A DNA stretch of 64,000 nucleotides from Tetranychus cinnabarinus (taxonomy: Eukaryota > Arthropoda > Arachnida > Trombidiformes > Tetranychidae): the NCBI GenBank assembly GCA_022266195.1, contig WHVY01000001.1:18476001-18540000 (forward strand). Reading direction: 5' to 3'. Below are positions 54,201 to 60,502 of this stretch, in pieces. Below the pieces are notes generated by a model, which searched no databases, had not been told where the DNA came from, and saw nothing but the letters and a program-made list of their open reading frames with translations. Each line of letters begins with the position of its first letter. Within the stretch, counting starts at the first letter, position 1. A program made the translations under genes and the position numbers.

Positions 54201-57200
54201 TTAACATAAGGTGTTGATTCGTCTTGAGTAAGTTGGACGGTCAGAGTTCGATGTCTAGTGAAGTTTTCAAGAGCGGACGCTACGGAGGGCTTTGAAACTA
54301 TCACTTGATGAGAAGAAATGAGTCGATGTTGCGGATCAACCATGACCCATTCGTTTTCTGAATGAACTTTATATTTCACAAGATGCACTTGCTGATTTTC
54401 AGCACGTTGAAAATAGAATTGAAACTTAGTTGACATCTTAGCGATCCTGTCGTTCACGCCAAAATTGTAGACTTCTCAATTTGAAAAGGGAAAAAACTTT
54501 ATTTAAAACAAAAAAGGGTCTACAGAAAATTATTGAAAGCTAAGTGTCAGGTTAAAGTCAAAACACATTCTCCCCTTACTGGAGGATTCTCATTGTCTTT
54601 TATTGGGTTGGAAAGGAAATAGAGGAAATAGTTAGGATAGACTGACCAGGTGTCAACAGAAGGGTCAAAAGATTAAAAAGGATTGTTTCAAACAGATTTA
54701 AGCACTAATTCTAGGTGCTTACCTTAAGGGCTAAAAGTTAGTACTAATTCTTAGTACTAACTTCAAGTACTAAAATTTAGTACTAAATTTGAGTACTGAA
54801 AATAATTTTGAGTTTTACGTTAACTGAGGATGAGAAAAGAAGTTGAATTTGAGTTAAGTATGGAAATGGGTAAATTTTTAAAGAAGGGAACAGTTCATCA
54901 GTGAATAGACGAGTTGAATCTTTTTGATTTAAAAATATTAAATTATGGTTCTTTTTGAATTGAGGGAAATCAAATAAAAGTTGTAATAGAAGTTCTTTAA
55001 GATGAGTACTTCAGAGACAACATCGACGTTGGTCTGTGATAAATTATTGATCATTAAAGTATTATAATATGGTCTGACTTGCTTTGAGAATATGAATTCT
55101 GTTGCAGTGTAAATTGATTGCTTTGAGTATGCAACGTGAAAACGGTTTAGTTGTCATCATCTATCCGTTCAAATTGAAGCTCGTTTCTCTAACCGGCTTG
55201 TTTGTAAATTTGCATAACTTAACATTGAAATGAAGAATCTTGTTTGATCAAGTGAATAGTAAACCCGCAATAAAACTTTCTCTGACTCATTGTCATTCTT
55301 TTCAACTTATCTGTCTTTGCTGTTTCATTTGGTCTATTTAAACGCTACAATCGGTGTACGCTCTTTGCAATTGTGTATTCTTTATAAGAGTATGAAACAA
55401 AACAAAAATGCAAAATGCACAAAATTGGTGCAAAGATCTAATGGACTCATGGAACCAAGTCCATCTTGAGATTGTTCTGTTGATTAACTATGAAATAGTT
55501 CAGCTCTGCAGAGTTCATCGAATCGGCTAACAAAAACTGGAGGTTAACCTTATGATGGGTGGCAATAACTTACAATTTCATATGTGTAAGTGTATTAAAA
55601 ATTGAAACTCTGTTAAAAATCTCTAATCATTTATACAAAGCTTAAACTCTTTAAATATCATCACTACGATCGTATTTGTGTTGCATATTCATTGATGAAA
55701 CAGTTCACTGAATGTGATTATTCAATTAAAAAGCAGATGAAAAGCTGAAAATTTTATTTTTGCTTCTTTTATTTTACTCATCAAATGTTATTATGCCTTT
55801 TTAGTGTGGGAGTGAAAATGGAAATATTGTGATTTCAATTGAATTTTTTTCCTTTACTTATTTAGGAAGCATTATAAGCTTGAATAAAGATGAAAAAGGT
55901 ATTTACAGGAAAAGAGTTACCAAGTGCATTTCCATCTTACTTCAACTCCAAGCACAATAACATTTGAAAATCCAAATATGAAGCAATCCGTCGCTAATTC
56001 ATTCCTTCAAGCTTCACTTTTACTGCCAAAGAGATAACATTAGAAGCTAAATTCAGGAAAAATTTTCCTTAGAAACTTGACTCAAAAAATTGTGAAACTT
56101 CAAGAATACTTGAGCTTTCATCAATCAAAAGGTATTCAAAGATAAAAATAACTCAAAAGTGTCAAATAACATTTCAAATGTTCAACCAAAACCACTGATA
56201 TCATCACTAGCCTAAGCCAGAACTGGACGGTAAATGAAAAGCTCATTGAACTTTTGTTATCGAGTTGATTGTTATTAAAAATTATAGCAAACTCAAAAAA
56301 ATTATATTCGTTGCAATCGAACTCGTATTGGTTAAAAGTACAACTCGAACAAATTGCATTGAATTGAGCTTGGAAAATAAATTTTTGTCTTTAATTAAAA
56401 AATGATAACAAAAGTGTTTTTGGTTGAATTCCCAGACTCTGAGCTTTTGTTCGGTTTGAGATGAATGACTTTTCATCTAGGATGAAACTTGACCTTTTTC
56501 GAGTTGAAAATGTACCGATAATTATAATCAAAACCATTAATTATGTAGATGAATGAAAGCAAACACCAACTTGGATTATTTTTAAATATTATGAAAATAC
56601 TTTTTACTTGAAAAGGCAAACATTTGGGCAGAGATTTTCATTCAAAGAAATAATTTCTTTTCTCTTTTTCCCCTGAATTTAATCACTTTCAATTCCATTA
56701 TCATCATTAGTTGTTTAATATTTTCCATCCAAAGACTAATTATAATTAGAGTTGGTTAAACTTTGATAATGGTGAAGCTGAGGTTGGATTGAAATTAGAT
56801 TCTCTAAGCAAAAACATACATGAAATTGTTGAATTGCTTAAGAATTTTCTGGAGTATATTCATTTTTCTTACTTTATATATTGAACTAAATTTATAATGA
56901 AAATTAATCACAGGTAATGAAGAAAAGATCAAGATGAAATTAGTGGAATCCAAAGAAATTATAATTTTGAGTAAACAGTAATAAAGGTAAATAGACTCGC
57001 CATTAGTTGAAATGAGCATTAGATTAGCTGAGAAATATGATAACTCAAATGATTAACCCAAATAGCAAAATGAGCTTTAATTAAATTTGCAATTTTATAC
57101 AGCCAATACAGAATTTCGTACAGTTGCAAAAATCCTAGAACTCATTTTTTCATGAAATACCTCAACAAAAGTAAAAAAAGATGAAAAGTTGTCTCGATAG

Positions 57201-59536
57201 ATCGAGTTCTTAAGATTGATTCTCCAAGCCATGCTAATCTTTTTTTTCCTTTTCTATTGATGACATTGGATATTGTTGCAATTGTCGAGTTAATATTTTG
57301 GCCTTTAGTCGTTTCAATATCGCTCTGTAAGCGATTCCTTCAGCAGCAAGAGCTAAAATTTCAAATTCGACCAACTCATTAATTTTTCACATTTAAGCAT
57401 TTTCGCTCTCAATGGTTTGGTTTAGAGGGGAAGGTAAGGTTAGGTAATCTATCACGATCTAAAGATGCAATGTGATTCGCTTATTTTTAGGATGAATAAA
57501 TTCGTATCTTTCAAGAATGACCTTCATGTGTCGGAGTCAAATAACCAAATGACCTTGAATAACTTGAAACTGTCCAATGCCAAGGTTAATCATCCAACAA
57601 CTTTAATCGCAATATTCAATTAGTGCATCTGTTAGAACAATTTCTCTTGTCTCGAAATCTTTTTTCACCATCGCTAAGATAGTCATTCAAGTATTCATTT
57701 CTTGTTATTGCATTTTCTTGCTCAATATAATTCAATTTCAATTTTGAAAGAAGACTTTTTCATCAGCTTTTACTTTTTCCTTTTGTTGTCGCAATAATTT
57801 TATAATAATTTGCTTCTTCATTTCATTTCTTTATTCCGCCATCTGAATAACTAGACTGTCTTTGTCAAGTCGATTGCAATTTCTTTTCTTTTCCTCAAGA
57901 TTCATCCTGAAACATTGAACAACCAAAGCAAAAGAAAAACAAAAAATCTCTTTTTGACAGAACATTTACTTTTTCCTTTGGAAGAGAAGAAAAAACATTT
58001 TTTTCATATCAAATTTCCTTCTCTCAATTGTCAACTCTTTATTTCCATTCTTTCATAATAAACAAATTTACCTTTCATCTGATGAGAAAAGAAAACTCTG
58101 AAAAAAAAGAAATAGAAAAAATCACAAGAGAAACTTTGGCTCATTTCAAGAGAAAAATATTTTCTCTATTCACAACTGATTTAATATGTTGCCCTATTCA
58201 GATTAAGACGAGTCATAAAGGGAGAGAAATATTGCGATTTAAGAATTTCCTTCTTTTCACCATCATGGATGAATACATGAATAATGATGATCTCTCCATG
58301 AGGATTAATTTGCGCCTTTCATTTTCCCACTTAATCCAGCTTCCATCAAATGTTAGCAAATTTTCCATCAAATAAGTGCATATAAATCAAGCATATTTTA
58401 CTCTCACAAATCAAAATGAATCGCAAATCTTGAACAAATCTTATCACCATAATACACTCACATGATGTTGCAAGTGCATTAAGTTGAAATAGTCGAGTAA
58501 ATTTAAACACTTTGCTGTATTGCATGGAGAAGAAAGAAAAGATTCAGATGAAAATGGTTGAAACTTGTTCTGGTAAAGAAAAGGGTAAAAGTGAAATGAA
58601 TGAGAAATTAAATTGAAATGAAAAACGATAACTTTTCCTCTTTTCGCAGGTAAAATCAGATTCACTTTGCTAAATGTATTTAAATTGCGAGTAAAGAGAT
58701 TGAAACGAAAAATTAGTTTTCCATTGTAATTTCCCCATTTTAGCTTGTGCATGGTTACAATAGATGAAGATGAATTGTGTATTTAGTTGGTTTTTTCAAG
58801 AGTTACATGATTGTTCAAACAAAGAGATTGATTCATGTTGCAAGGAAAAGTTGAAAGGAAAATATCAATATTTTTTTCTCTTCGCTTTTTTTAGGTTTTC
58901 TGTTTTTAAAGTCTGAGTGGAAGGAGATTTGAAATGATGATTAAAGAAGATGTTACTGAATGAGAATTGCAATTTTAAAGATTGTATCAATTCTGTAAAG
59001 AATCATTCGATTAAAAGAAATAGCGATTCAGGATTCTTTGAAGGAAAAGGATTGGTTTGGATTGGTAGTTGTGTTTGAGTCTTTTGCTTGAACCTTGTTT
59101 AGTAAGTAAAGATTTGTAAATAATATTGAACTGACCTTCCAGTTATATCGATATAAGCATGTGATGATGATGAATCACCATTTGGAAACTGTTTGGCTCG
59201 TTGGATTGGACCTTTTCGAGCATCAAGAGAGTATAATGCAGTTTCGTCTTCCCCGCGAAACCATAAAATTAAATCAATTGTATCATTTGATGGATGATCA
59301 ATTGAACAAGGTAAAATGGCTTTACCTTCCTCACCGGCAACAACCAAGGAAGCTGGCTCAGGATTAGAAGACAGAAGCTGTGACAAGTTGTTTTCCTGGG
59401 TTGATCCATGAACATAACTTGCCTTTAACATAATGGATGCTTGCAGGAGAAGCAAGCAAGTTGATTGTGAAAAGATGAAGGATGGAAAATTGATGATAAT
59501 CATCATGATTAGTGAGGTAAATTGTATCATTATCAT
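6273..59536 (-). CDS. side-like: Sidestep-like immunoglobulin/FN3 single-pass receptor, twelve coding exons
   Basis: Sidestep proteins are neuronal or muscle surface receptors of arthropods and relatives that bind Beaten-path partners in axon guidance. Joined exons are 59536-59136, 26408-26293, 23983-23873, 21936-21733, 18352-18056, 16228-15932, 11304-10723, 10486-10367, 9345-9241, 7860-7712, 6615-6388 and probably 6296-6273 (2634 nt, 877 residues). Residues 1-32 form a signal sequence. Ig1 spans about 60-172 with Cys77, Trp92 and Cys153 in DAGEYRC, followed by the DFRQART stretch typical of Sidestep. Ig2 is about 173-277, Ig3 278-376, Ig4 377-475, and Ig5 plus FN3 476-669. The membrane helix is at about 675-700 and the tail runs to the end. 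Ectodomain introns between exons 2 and 10 are all phase 1. Length is close to Drosophila Side. The family call is confident; which Side paralogue it is remains open. The last exon is uncertain. Confidence 0.88.
6388..6615 (-). CDS. side-like: Sidestep-like exon 11: cytoplasmic tail
   Basis: 228 nt, phase 0-0, acceptor TTTTTCCTCTCAG. It encodes RITPDGDAYYDQAGSESGS, followed by REPSVIILNEDEP and NGLYFSYQ. It ends at a good donor CAG/GTAAAG. Without splicing, this frame stops six codons later. Confidence 0.8.
7712..7860 (-). CDS. side-like: Sidestep-like exon 10: cytoplasmic tail
   Basis: 149 nt, phase 1 to phase 0. It encodes acidic tail sequence including IDSWNTDLNHGDKYILAHET and KEDGLVKLALDQ. 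The donor is CAG/GTAAAT. Confidence 0.82.
9241..9345 (-). CDS. side-like: Sidestep-like exon 9: cytoplasmic tail
   Basis: 105 nt, phase 1-1. Polar, proline- and histidine-rich: SRQNSSRQPHNPTPPHSLPH, then KPNGHTLINTEEG. The acceptor is GTTCTTTAG and the donor GTAACT. Confidence 0.82.
10367..10486 (-). CDS. side-like: Sidestep-like exon 8: transmembrane segment
   Basis: 120 nt, phase 1-1. It encodes a hydrophobic helix (ITPVIAALISVIGSLVFTAI and following), then a basic stop-transfer region and DDDKG. The ectodomain precedes it and the tail follows. Confidence 0.88.
10723..11304 (-). CDS. side-like: Sidestep-like exon 7: Ig5 and fibronectin III
   Basis: 582 nt, phase 1-1. Ig5 has VPCTVEADPSQVTFRWALNN and LYCWASNIVGEQREPC. 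The membrane-proximal FN3 domain follows with KCEPGQDGGLEQSFYLEV and LLLLYAANSKGRSD. This combined exon is typical of the family's membrane-proximal region. Confidence 0.9.
11305..15931 (-). other. Intron 6 of the Sidestep-like gene
   Basis: 4.6 kb of AT-rich DNA bounded by a TTTATTTAG acceptor and a GTAAGT donor. It contains an (AG)10 tract at 13954-13973. Reading frames inside, such as the Ser/Phe/Ile-rich plus-strand frames around 15033-15395, have low complexity and look spurious. Confidence 0.7.
13954..13973. repeat. (AG)n microsatellite
   Basis: About ten AG dinucleotides in an intron; no other structure. Confidence 0.85.
15932..16228 (-). CDS. side-like: Sidestep-like exon 6: Ig4
   Basis: 297 nt, phase 1-1, one whole Ig domain. 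Key residues are VTFECHVIANPP, VSWQFNG and SGKYRCVALNVEG. The acceptor is GGATTCCCAG and the donor GTAAGT. Confidence 0.9.
16229..21732 (-). other. Introns 5 (16229-18055) and 4 (18353-21732) of the Sidestep-like gene
   Basis: AT-rich, with many polypyrimidine and polypurine tracts. Only exon 5 (18056-18352) interrupts this stretch. No further exon, RNA gene or mobile element was recognised. Confidence 0.65.
18056..18352 (-). CDS. side-like: Sidestep-like exon 5: Ig3
   Basis: 297 nt, phase 1-1, one whole Ig domain. Key residues are VELKCTSEGSRP, ATW-type VTWWKGP and the second cysteine in ILSCRAD. The acceptor follows a long T-tract ending CTAG; the donor is GTAAGT. Confidence 0.88.
21733..21936 (-). 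CDS. side-like: Sidestep-like exon 4: second half of Ig2
   Basis: Acceptor TTATTGTAG and donor GTAAGT give 204 nt. It encodes PQPELRWYKDGRLIDE, then LLINRIQRSDL and LTCIANNSN, which are the Ig2 tryptophan strand and second cysteine. Confidence 0.88.
21937..26292 (-). other. Introns 3 (21937-23872) and 2 (23984-26292) of the Sidestep-like gene
   Basis: Apart from exon 3 the stretch is AT-rich with no recognisable gene. The 90-codon plus-strand frame at 22763-23035 is rich in Lys, Gln and Phe. It has no domain and looks like chance. Confidence 0.65.
23873..23983 (-). CDS. side-like: Sidestep-like exon 3: first half of Ig2
   Basis: Acceptor CTTCATCAG and donor GTGAGT give 111 nt, phase 1 to phase 1. 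It encodes the start of Ig2, with LVGPYNEGAHLTLYCEAEGG holding the first Ig2 cysteine. Confidence 0.86.
26293..26408 (-). CDS. side-like: Sidestep-like exon 2: second half of Ig1
   Basis: Acceptor CCCAACAG and donor GTAAGT give a 116-nt exon. It completes the GRPP junction and carries the diagnostic DAGEYRCRIDFRQART segment, including the second Ig1 cysteine. The fit in phase and family sequence across a 32.7-kb intron is strong. Confidence 0.88.
32549..32599. repeat. 12-bp minisatellite, CAACTCCCAGTC orientation
   Basis: About four tandem copies of CAACTCCCAGTC or close variants, GC-rich against an AT-rich background. The reverse complement of the same unit recurs at 38139-38297. Confidence 0.85.
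33983..34003. repeat. (AAG)7 microsatellite
   Basis: Seven AAG/GAA triplets in intronic DNA. Confidence 0.85.
37577..37592. repeat. (GAT)5 microsatellite
   Basis: A short run of about five GAT/ATG triplets in intronic DNA. Confidence 0.8.
38139..38297. repeat. Diverged 12-bp minisatellite, GACTGGGAGTTG orientation
   Basis: An irregular array of about twelve units resembling GACTGGGAGTTG, separated in places by degenerate units (GCTTGGAGTTT, GAGCTAGGAGTT). It is the reverse complement of the array at 32549-32599, 5.6 kb away. Confidence 0.8.
39747..39791. repeat. 45-bp near-perfect hairpin
   Basis: Two 21-base arms (39747-39767 and 39771-39791) pair with one mismatch around a 3-base loop (TAA). 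The arms begin CGATCATTGTTAG. The hairpin sits 129 bases outside the left end of the mariner element. The loop is much shorter than in a microRNA precursor. Confidence 0.85.
39921..41149 (-). mobile_element. Mariner-family DNA transposon, 1229 bp, with intact ends
   Basis: Perfect 31-bp terminal inverted repeats run at 39921-39951 and 41119-41149. They begin GGGGCTTAGG and end at CGGTATG. A TA dinucleotide flanks each end (39919-39920 and 41150-41151), the expected Tc1/mariner target duplication. The size, ends and transposase all fit mariner. The ends are intact but the transposase is broken. Confidence 0.95.
39997..41005 (-). pseudogene. Broken mariner transposase
   Basis: The ATG is at 41005. 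The first 217 codons are open to 40352: N-terminal helix-turn-helix DNA-binding region (about residues 1-110), a GRP linker, the WVPHKL motif (about 138), and the first acidic catalytic motif, TMDKTW (about 155). After VVWDSEGILLIGW the frame is lost by an apparent single-base shift near 40380. Further downstream in-frame stops follow. The third catalytic motif (SDMAP, near 40175) is still visible. The second catalytic aspartate, expected in a DNA-type motif, is not present in any frame around 40255-40275. Homologous sequence continues to a stop near 39997. The enzyme cannot be active. Confidence 0.9.
49869..50085 (-). repeat. 3' LTR of the Gypsy element, truncated
   Basis: It begins at TGAACTGTTCCC directly after the polypurine tract and matches the 5' LTR for 217 bases. 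The match stops at 49869, inside the LTR. The following 215 bases of the 5' LTR, with both polyadenylation signals, are absent here. The flank is an AT-rich TAA/GAT-repeat stretch. Confidence 0.88.
49889..49985. repeat. 13-bp AGTACT array in the truncated 3' LTR
   Basis: AGCACT at 49889, variants at 49902 and 49915, then AGTACT at 49928, 49941, 49954, 49967 and 49980, all in exact 13-bp register. The identical array in the 5' LTR starts at 54701. Confidence 0.93.
50086..50093 (-). promoter_or_regulatory. Polypurine tract of the Gypsy element
   Basis: GGGGGAGA lies immediately before the TGAACTG start of the 3' LTR and overlaps the stop codon TAG. It would prime plus-strand DNA synthesis. Its position fixes the inner LTR boundary. 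Confidence 0.85.
50093..54436 (-). CDS. Gag-Pol polyprotein of a Ty3/Gypsy element, intact
   Basis: A single open frame of 1447 residues from the ATG at 54436 to the TAG at 50093. Capsid-like Gag lies at about 150-320 (FDGKTEDAKTWLSTYEKMC). No CCHC zinc knuckle is seen between Gag and protease. The protease has LDSGSD at about 474. Reverse transcriptase has FCIDYRDIN, LPFGWKNSP and the YIDD active site at about 753. RNase H has CTDACG at about 900 and HTDHSALAYL. The integrase has an H-H-C-C zinc domain (about 1120-1165). Its catalytic residues lie in VHIDFGE (about 1188), ISDNGTAF (about 1246) and GLVERK (about 1284). All catalytic residues appear intact. Two inserts of a 13-residue repeat (STKNExxExxLKx) lie before the protease and between RNase H and integrase. 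No envelope gene is present. Confidence 0.95.
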   Translation of the reverse strand: MSTKFQFYFQRAENQQVHLVKYKVHSENEWVMVDPQHRLISSHQVIVSKPSVASALENFTRHRTLTVQLTQDESTPYVNCEFGSVLSDEGDVQQMSDNSESILTSASTSSNQDSVVLQAVREMMRAQQEMFFNTFQCFQDSIRPLVNQKVQRMEISKFDGKTEDAKTWLSTYEKMCEHNNWVLDKAKINGLKSNFEGNALKWFNSMIRDNVPEDWEQWKSSFLRSFGQNRVSSASLALKWEYRSGDIFDYYYDKQRLIQLAFPDLDEYNFVTMVLLGLPDDIQNQLSNRQLRTKQELREALEMIKPAKSGKPNHSNSKNQFRPNPKTNTNYNTKPKQQSDSFVALTENQTRNPTDTLDVIKNSLEMTEISTENEYVEKEPKFSTKNECLEKELKISTKNECLEKELKISTKNECLEKELKISTKNECLEKVLKFSTENRSNCSESSDAFNCSSLEPKTEIVVNGIPLQCVLDSGSDRSFIRSKIAYENNWNLFDEFATIRQINGDSFNSNKVCKTDIEFKGRFADVTFSLLDTLPFPIILGYSDLKRLGIELCQVDKDAFFSCPSIKDTNDVKVMFPKLCSPLLPESNNFVEFKLRENHEIVRRKPYPMSANKLAFARDKIKELLSKKIITNSNSSYASPVTFAPKENGDLRFCIDYRDINKQTDLDPFPFPLIDDIISLFGGCSFFSKIDLKDGFWQLPLTKETRKFTAFVTPFGHYEWTRLPFGWKNSPSLFQRHMNTILSDLIETGKVCVYIDDICLGSRSAEECQKLTYQVLTRLDKANMVINVEKSEFVKPSVKFLGRIIDGNTKTTKQESIEKVRNMLPPHDLHSLRQFTGLTGHFRAFIANYASIVRPLDRLKGKDVPFVWTENCQKAFDRLKELITSNPVLNLPDPNLPFELCTDACGLGSGSVLYQRDIKRPRNQQLRVIGYQSYTFNKQELNYSITEKEALAVIKAIKYFKSYLEGRSFIVHTDHSALAYLMELKEPKGRLARWQLFLMSYDIKINHRPGRMHSDADALSRLCLEPTAYALLSSSLSSFKTSTKNENSDSALKISTKNEHSEGVLKTSTKNENSDSALKISTKNKYSEKELKTSTQNNQMSSNKPKPIEKTQMNQILKAYHDDRDSGGHSGYWRTYFKIKMRFQWPGMKRDIFDYIKSCHLCQINKSKPKFDPPFLPNHSKIPFHTVHIDFGELEKKSDVNKKTKSFLLLVDEATRIMHGKAMKESTSAVINFLNSFNRIDEIKVIISDNGTAFTSREMKAWAALRGIALRNTSPYHPAANGLVERKMRDVKSFIGIYKGSGGDWKDLLASAIRYSNRSYHSVIGCTPWFKLYGQTPLLPADENFGLTLKDLTKESPKDDNQVAKTRQSNDKRKSRNFTINKGDKILVKLGYHGKKRVQKGPFAVASVKYFDGKPKTIIYLDQNGDEHVSHISNISLYHERSRDFPK
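51152..51325 (-). repeat. 13-bp/39-bp array inside gag-pol, between RNase H and integrase
   Basis: The AGTACT units at 51152 and 51308 are exactly twelve 13-bp units apart. The translated repeat is again 13 residues, for example STKNENSDSALKI and STKNEHSEGVLKT, about four to five copies. It belongs to the same repeat family as 53129-53340. Confidence 0.93.
53129..53340 (-). repeat. 13-bp/39-bp array inside gag-pol, upstream of the protease
   Basis: AGTACT or variants (AGTGCT, AGAGCT on the minus strand) recur every 13 bp. The first and last AGTACT, at 53129 and 53324, are exactly 15 units apart. Three units make a 39-bp codon repeat translated as STKNECLEKELKI, present about six times with variants. 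Confidence 0.93.
54444..54461 (-). promoter_or_regulatory. Primer-binding site of the Gypsy element
   Basis: TGGCGTGAACGACAGGAT starts four bases inside the 5' LTR end. The initial TGG matches the CCA end of a tRNA. I could not identify which tRNA. The site also overlaps an upstream non-ATG extension of the reading frame. Confidence 0.6.
54466..54897 (-). repeat. 5' LTR of the Gypsy element, full length (432 bp)
   Basis: On the minus strand it begins TGAACTGTTCCC and ends AAGTCTACA, giving TG...CA termini. The U3 half carries eight 13-bp units of an AGTACT-based array (54701-54797). AATAAA signals lie at 54604-54599 and 54503-54498, in the half that the 3' copy lacks. Confidence 0.85.
54701..54797. 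repeat. 13-bp AGTACT array in the 5' LTR
   Basis: Copy of the 49889-49985 array: eight units, five of them with the perfect palindrome AGTACT. It lies in the U3 half of the LTR, where the promoter should be. Confidence 0.93.
59136..59536 (-). CDS. side-like: Sidestep-like exon 1: signal peptide and first half of Ig1
   Basis: Starts at ATG 59536, followed by a long hydrophobic signal region rich in Ile, Leu, Met and Phe. The V-type Ig first half follows: SLVVAGEEGKAILPC, then LILWFRG and YSLDARKG. It ends in DITG with donor GTCAGT at 59135 (phase 2). ATGs ten residues and more downstream would also leave a signal peptide, so the exact start is not certain. Confidence 0.82.
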
Positions 59537-60502
59537 CCTTTTGGAACAAACAATTCATCCAAACATTTGGAAAATTGCAGAGAAAAGAAAGTGACAAGAG
59601 AATAGTTTTATTTTCTCAATTGAATGATAAATTTATAAATTTGATTATTGATGAGAAATTCATGATTGACAAATTGGGTAAAGGTGAAAAATGTCTTTCA
59701 ATGTACACTTCACTTTGACATTGCATTTTGTCAACATGAAAATGTCTAGTTTGTGTAACCTTATCTTTATATTTTTATACTTTTGGGTTTCATTTCATTT
59801 TAATAATTTTCCGGTAAAGGTAGTTGATTAAGGTTAACACTTAATTTCATGGTTTTTATGTTAATCCTTGATAGAGACACAATTGGAAAACAAAAACATT
59901 TAAACTCTCACATAACAGTTGAACATAGTCTCTTCACTGTTGGTTTGCTGGTTCACTGGGTTTTATTTATAGCAACACACGAGATATTTATTTTCAGATG
60001 TTTCCACTTTTGATGGTTTGTTAGACAATTAGACACGAAAAAATATTTTACTTGTAAAGACACAAAGATGGTTAAAATTGAATGTTGACAATTGACTTTT
60101 GCTTCAATTGCTGGTTACCAGTTTCATGCGTTACTTAATTCAACATAGACTTTAATTGTTTCATCATTGATGTCACGTTAATTTAAAATAATGGTGCATT
60201 GGTGTAATAATGCAAATTAATAGACTATTAGATGATTATTGGTTGGTTGAGAAACAATATAATGTTCAATGTGATACCCAGAAAACCGGTAAACATTAAA
60301 AGACTTGGATTGAACAGAGCAATATCAAACTCCAATCCAAATAAAGAAATCGAGAAATCAATCCATGTAAGGTTACTCCATCTAGTGGTTATAGTTGTGT
60401 TGCTGGTGTTTGGGTGAACATATGATTATCTTCATGCTTTTTTAATCTTGATATTGAGTGTTTTGGTTTCGTCTATTTTTTGTCTCTTCTTTTCATCATC
60501 TA
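59537..60502. other. Divergent intergenic region between the Sidestep-like and IBA57-like genes
   Basis: 966 bases between opposite start codons. It probably holds both 5' leaders and the IBA57 promoter. The Sidestep gene may have non-coding 5' exons here or further right. No clear TATA box or initiator was identified, and the small reading frame at 60232-60417 looks spurious. Confidence 0.45.

Larger units (their letters stand above)
49869..54897 (-). mobile_element. Ty3/Gypsy LTR retrotransposon, 5.0 kb, 3' LTR truncated
   Basis: The order on the minus strand is 5' LTR (54897-54466), primer-binding region, gag-pol reading frame, polypurine tract and a partial 3' LTR (50085-49869). The domain order is protease, reverse transcriptase, RNase H, integrase, which defines Ty3/Gypsy. 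The shared 217 bases of the two LTRs look identical by eye, so the insertion is young. No target-site duplication can be seen, as expected if the outer end of the 3' LTR was deleted. The element lies in the same orientation as the host gene, inside its first intron. Confidence 0.93.
26409..59135 (-). other. Intron 1 of the Sidestep-like gene, 32.7 kb
   Basis: It splits the first Ig domain between its two cysteines. It holds a mariner element, a Ty3/Gypsy element, a hairpin, minisatellites and short microsatellites, each listed separately. The rest (26409-32540, 32610-38130, 38300-39740, 41160-49860 and 54900-59135) shows no coding exon, RNA gene or recognisable element. Confidence 0.75.

Noticed and set aside
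54684..54897. Reading the 214-bp TG...CA repeat as the complete LTR pair
   Set aside because: The primer-binding sequence lies at 54461, not next to 54684, and the missing part contains the polyadenylation signals. The full LTR is therefore 432 bp and the 3' copy is truncated.
57430..57455. AAGGTAAGGTTAGGTAA resembling arthropod telomere units
   Set aside because: Only about one true TTAGG unit is present, not an array.
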